This document shows positions 7,005-7,513 of a stretch of DNA of 7,513 nucleotides, one piece after another. Every line of letters starts with the position of its first letter. Within the stretch, counting starts at the first letter, position 1. Source of the stretch: Dehalococcoidia bacterium (GTDB taxonomy: Bacteria > Chloroflexota > Dehalococcoidia > SZUA-161); the NCBI GenBank assembly GCA_020344295.1, contig CP070819.1, positions 1,640,394-1,647,906 of the forward strand, given 5' to 3'. The notes under the pieces were generated by a model. The model saw nothing but the letters and a program-made list of their open reading frames with translations. It was not told the DNA's origin and did no database searches. The position numbers and the translations under genes were made by a program.

Positions 7005-7513
7005 CTAATCGTCGAATTTCTTTTCCAATCCGGCCGGAGGGAGCCCGTCCTCGTTCCAACCCCGCCTCTGATAATACAGTGAGCGTAGCTTAAGGAAGGC
7101 TTCCTGGTCGATTGCCTTACCCGCAGAGGGCCCTGTTTGAGGCGGTCTGGCCCACACCTTGTAGGGGAGGGTGTCGTCTTTGCCGGTTGATCCCAGGCGT
7201 GCATTTATCAAGCGCGTCAGGTCATAAATATCATTCGAGAGCTCCAGAAGCTGCTCGAGAGTAGCTTCGTTTCCCGTGATGTATTTATAGAAATTCTCGT
7301 AGTGCCATTCGCTCAGCCCCAACTCGATCCAGGGCAGACGGCAGACGCCGAGCATATCGAATAAGGGGCGCAGCTTCTGGTGATATATTACATGGTCAAC
7401 CTTCTCATCATCGGTCCAGTCCTGCCCCGCACTTAGTTCCTTGGCTATGGTCCACGCCCGTGTATGGTGAGCGCCTATGTCCGAGGTGGCGTAAGCCAGG
7501 GCCATCGTCAGAC
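7005..7513 (-). CDS. Aldehyde:ferredoxin oxidoreductase (AOR) family tungsten/molybdenum enzyme, C-terminal part, 5' partial
   Basis: The frame is open from the window edge to a TAG at 7005-7007, showing about 169 C-terminal residues of a family usually near 600. A Met codon at 7503-7505 is internal, because two further in-frame codons before it (Leu-Thr) continue the family pattern. Recognisable marks, numbered from that Met, are AYATSDIGAHHTRAW (4-18), an isolated cysteine in GVCRLPW (C55), which corresponds in position to the last cysteine ligand of the AOR [4Fe-4S] cluster, and the terminal YYQRRGWNEDGLPP (144-157). Family members oxidise aldehydes (or reduce acids) in the cytoplasm with ferredoxin and a bis-pterin W or Mo cofactor, and are mostly found in anaerobes. 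The N-terminal pterin-binding domain and the other cluster cysteines are beyond the window, and the substrate subtype cannot be told. Confidence 0.9.
   Translation of the reverse strand, partial: LTMALAYATSDIGAHHTRAWTIAKELSAGQDWTDDEKVDHVIYHQKLRPLFDMLGVCRLPWIELGLSEWHYENFYKYITGNEATLEQLLELSNDIYDLTRLINARLGSTGKDDTLPYKVWARPPQTGPSAGKAIDQEAFLKLRSLYYQRRGWNEDGLPPAGLEKKFDD

Noticed and set aside
6902..7204. Minus-strand open frame overlapping the lipoprotein and AOR genes (100 codons)
   Set aside because: Both overlapped genes show strong family motifs in their own frames; this frame has low-complexity Arg/Ser-rich composition and no features.

Overview
The window looks like chromosomal DNA from an anaerobic or oxygen-sensitive bacterium. 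This rests on a flavo-diiron-type flavoprotein, a rubrerythrin-like diiron protein and a tungsten/molybdenum aldehyde:ferredoxin oxidoreductase-type enzyme, together with bacterial Shine-Dalgarno sites, a lipoprotein signal and sigma70-like promoter boxes. The gene mix and the palindromic intergenic repeats would fit a subsurface Chloroflexota (Dehalococcoidia-like) lineage, but that placement is an inference from family resemblance only.

Layout: (1) 1-315 (+) is the 3' end of an FprA-type flavoprotein. (2) 316-431 is an intergenic gap that holds a 78-bp palindromic repeat with 30-bp arms. (3) 432-3305 (+) is a Cu(I)-exporting P1B-type ATPase (CopA). It has an N-terminal YHS domain, two normal heavy-metal-associated (HMA) domains and a third HMA domain that lacks the first cysteine. 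It overlaps by one base with (4) 3305-3826 (+), a duplicated-half, rubrerythrin-like diiron protein without a rubredoxin tail. (5) A perfect-but-one 14-bp hairpin at 3846-3877 lies between this gene and the convergent (6) 3897-4535 (-), a LysE/RhtB-family exporter. (7) 4536-4785 is a 250-bp divergent control region with a putative promoter on each strand and a 7-bp-arm inverted repeat around the putative -35 box of the exporter. (8) 4786-5097 (+) encodes a small three-helix membrane protein of unknown function. (9) 5140-5925 (+) encodes an NAD-type short-chain dehydrogenase/reductase, probably on the same transcript. (10) 5938-6981 (-) encodes a CrtC/AttH-like lipocalin-fold lipoprotein, which lies directly downstream of (11) 7005-7513 (-), the C-terminal part of an aldehyde ferredoxin oxidoreductase family enzyme that runs off the window end.

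How the genes may work together: the left half reads as a metal and oxygen defence block (flavoprotein, copper export, diiron protein). Its strongest link is the coupled copA/diiron pair. The right half contains two separate redox transcripts, small membrane protein plus SDR and AOR plus lipoprotein, which meet tail to tail with only 12 bp between them. No rRNA, tRNA, CRISPR array, transposase or integrase was seen, and no stretch over 300 bp lacks a gene. No clearly novel multi-gene system is visible. The most unusual points are the copA/diiron coupling with its variant CopA motifs, the AOR/lipocalin pair and the operator-like repeats at 4554-4628.
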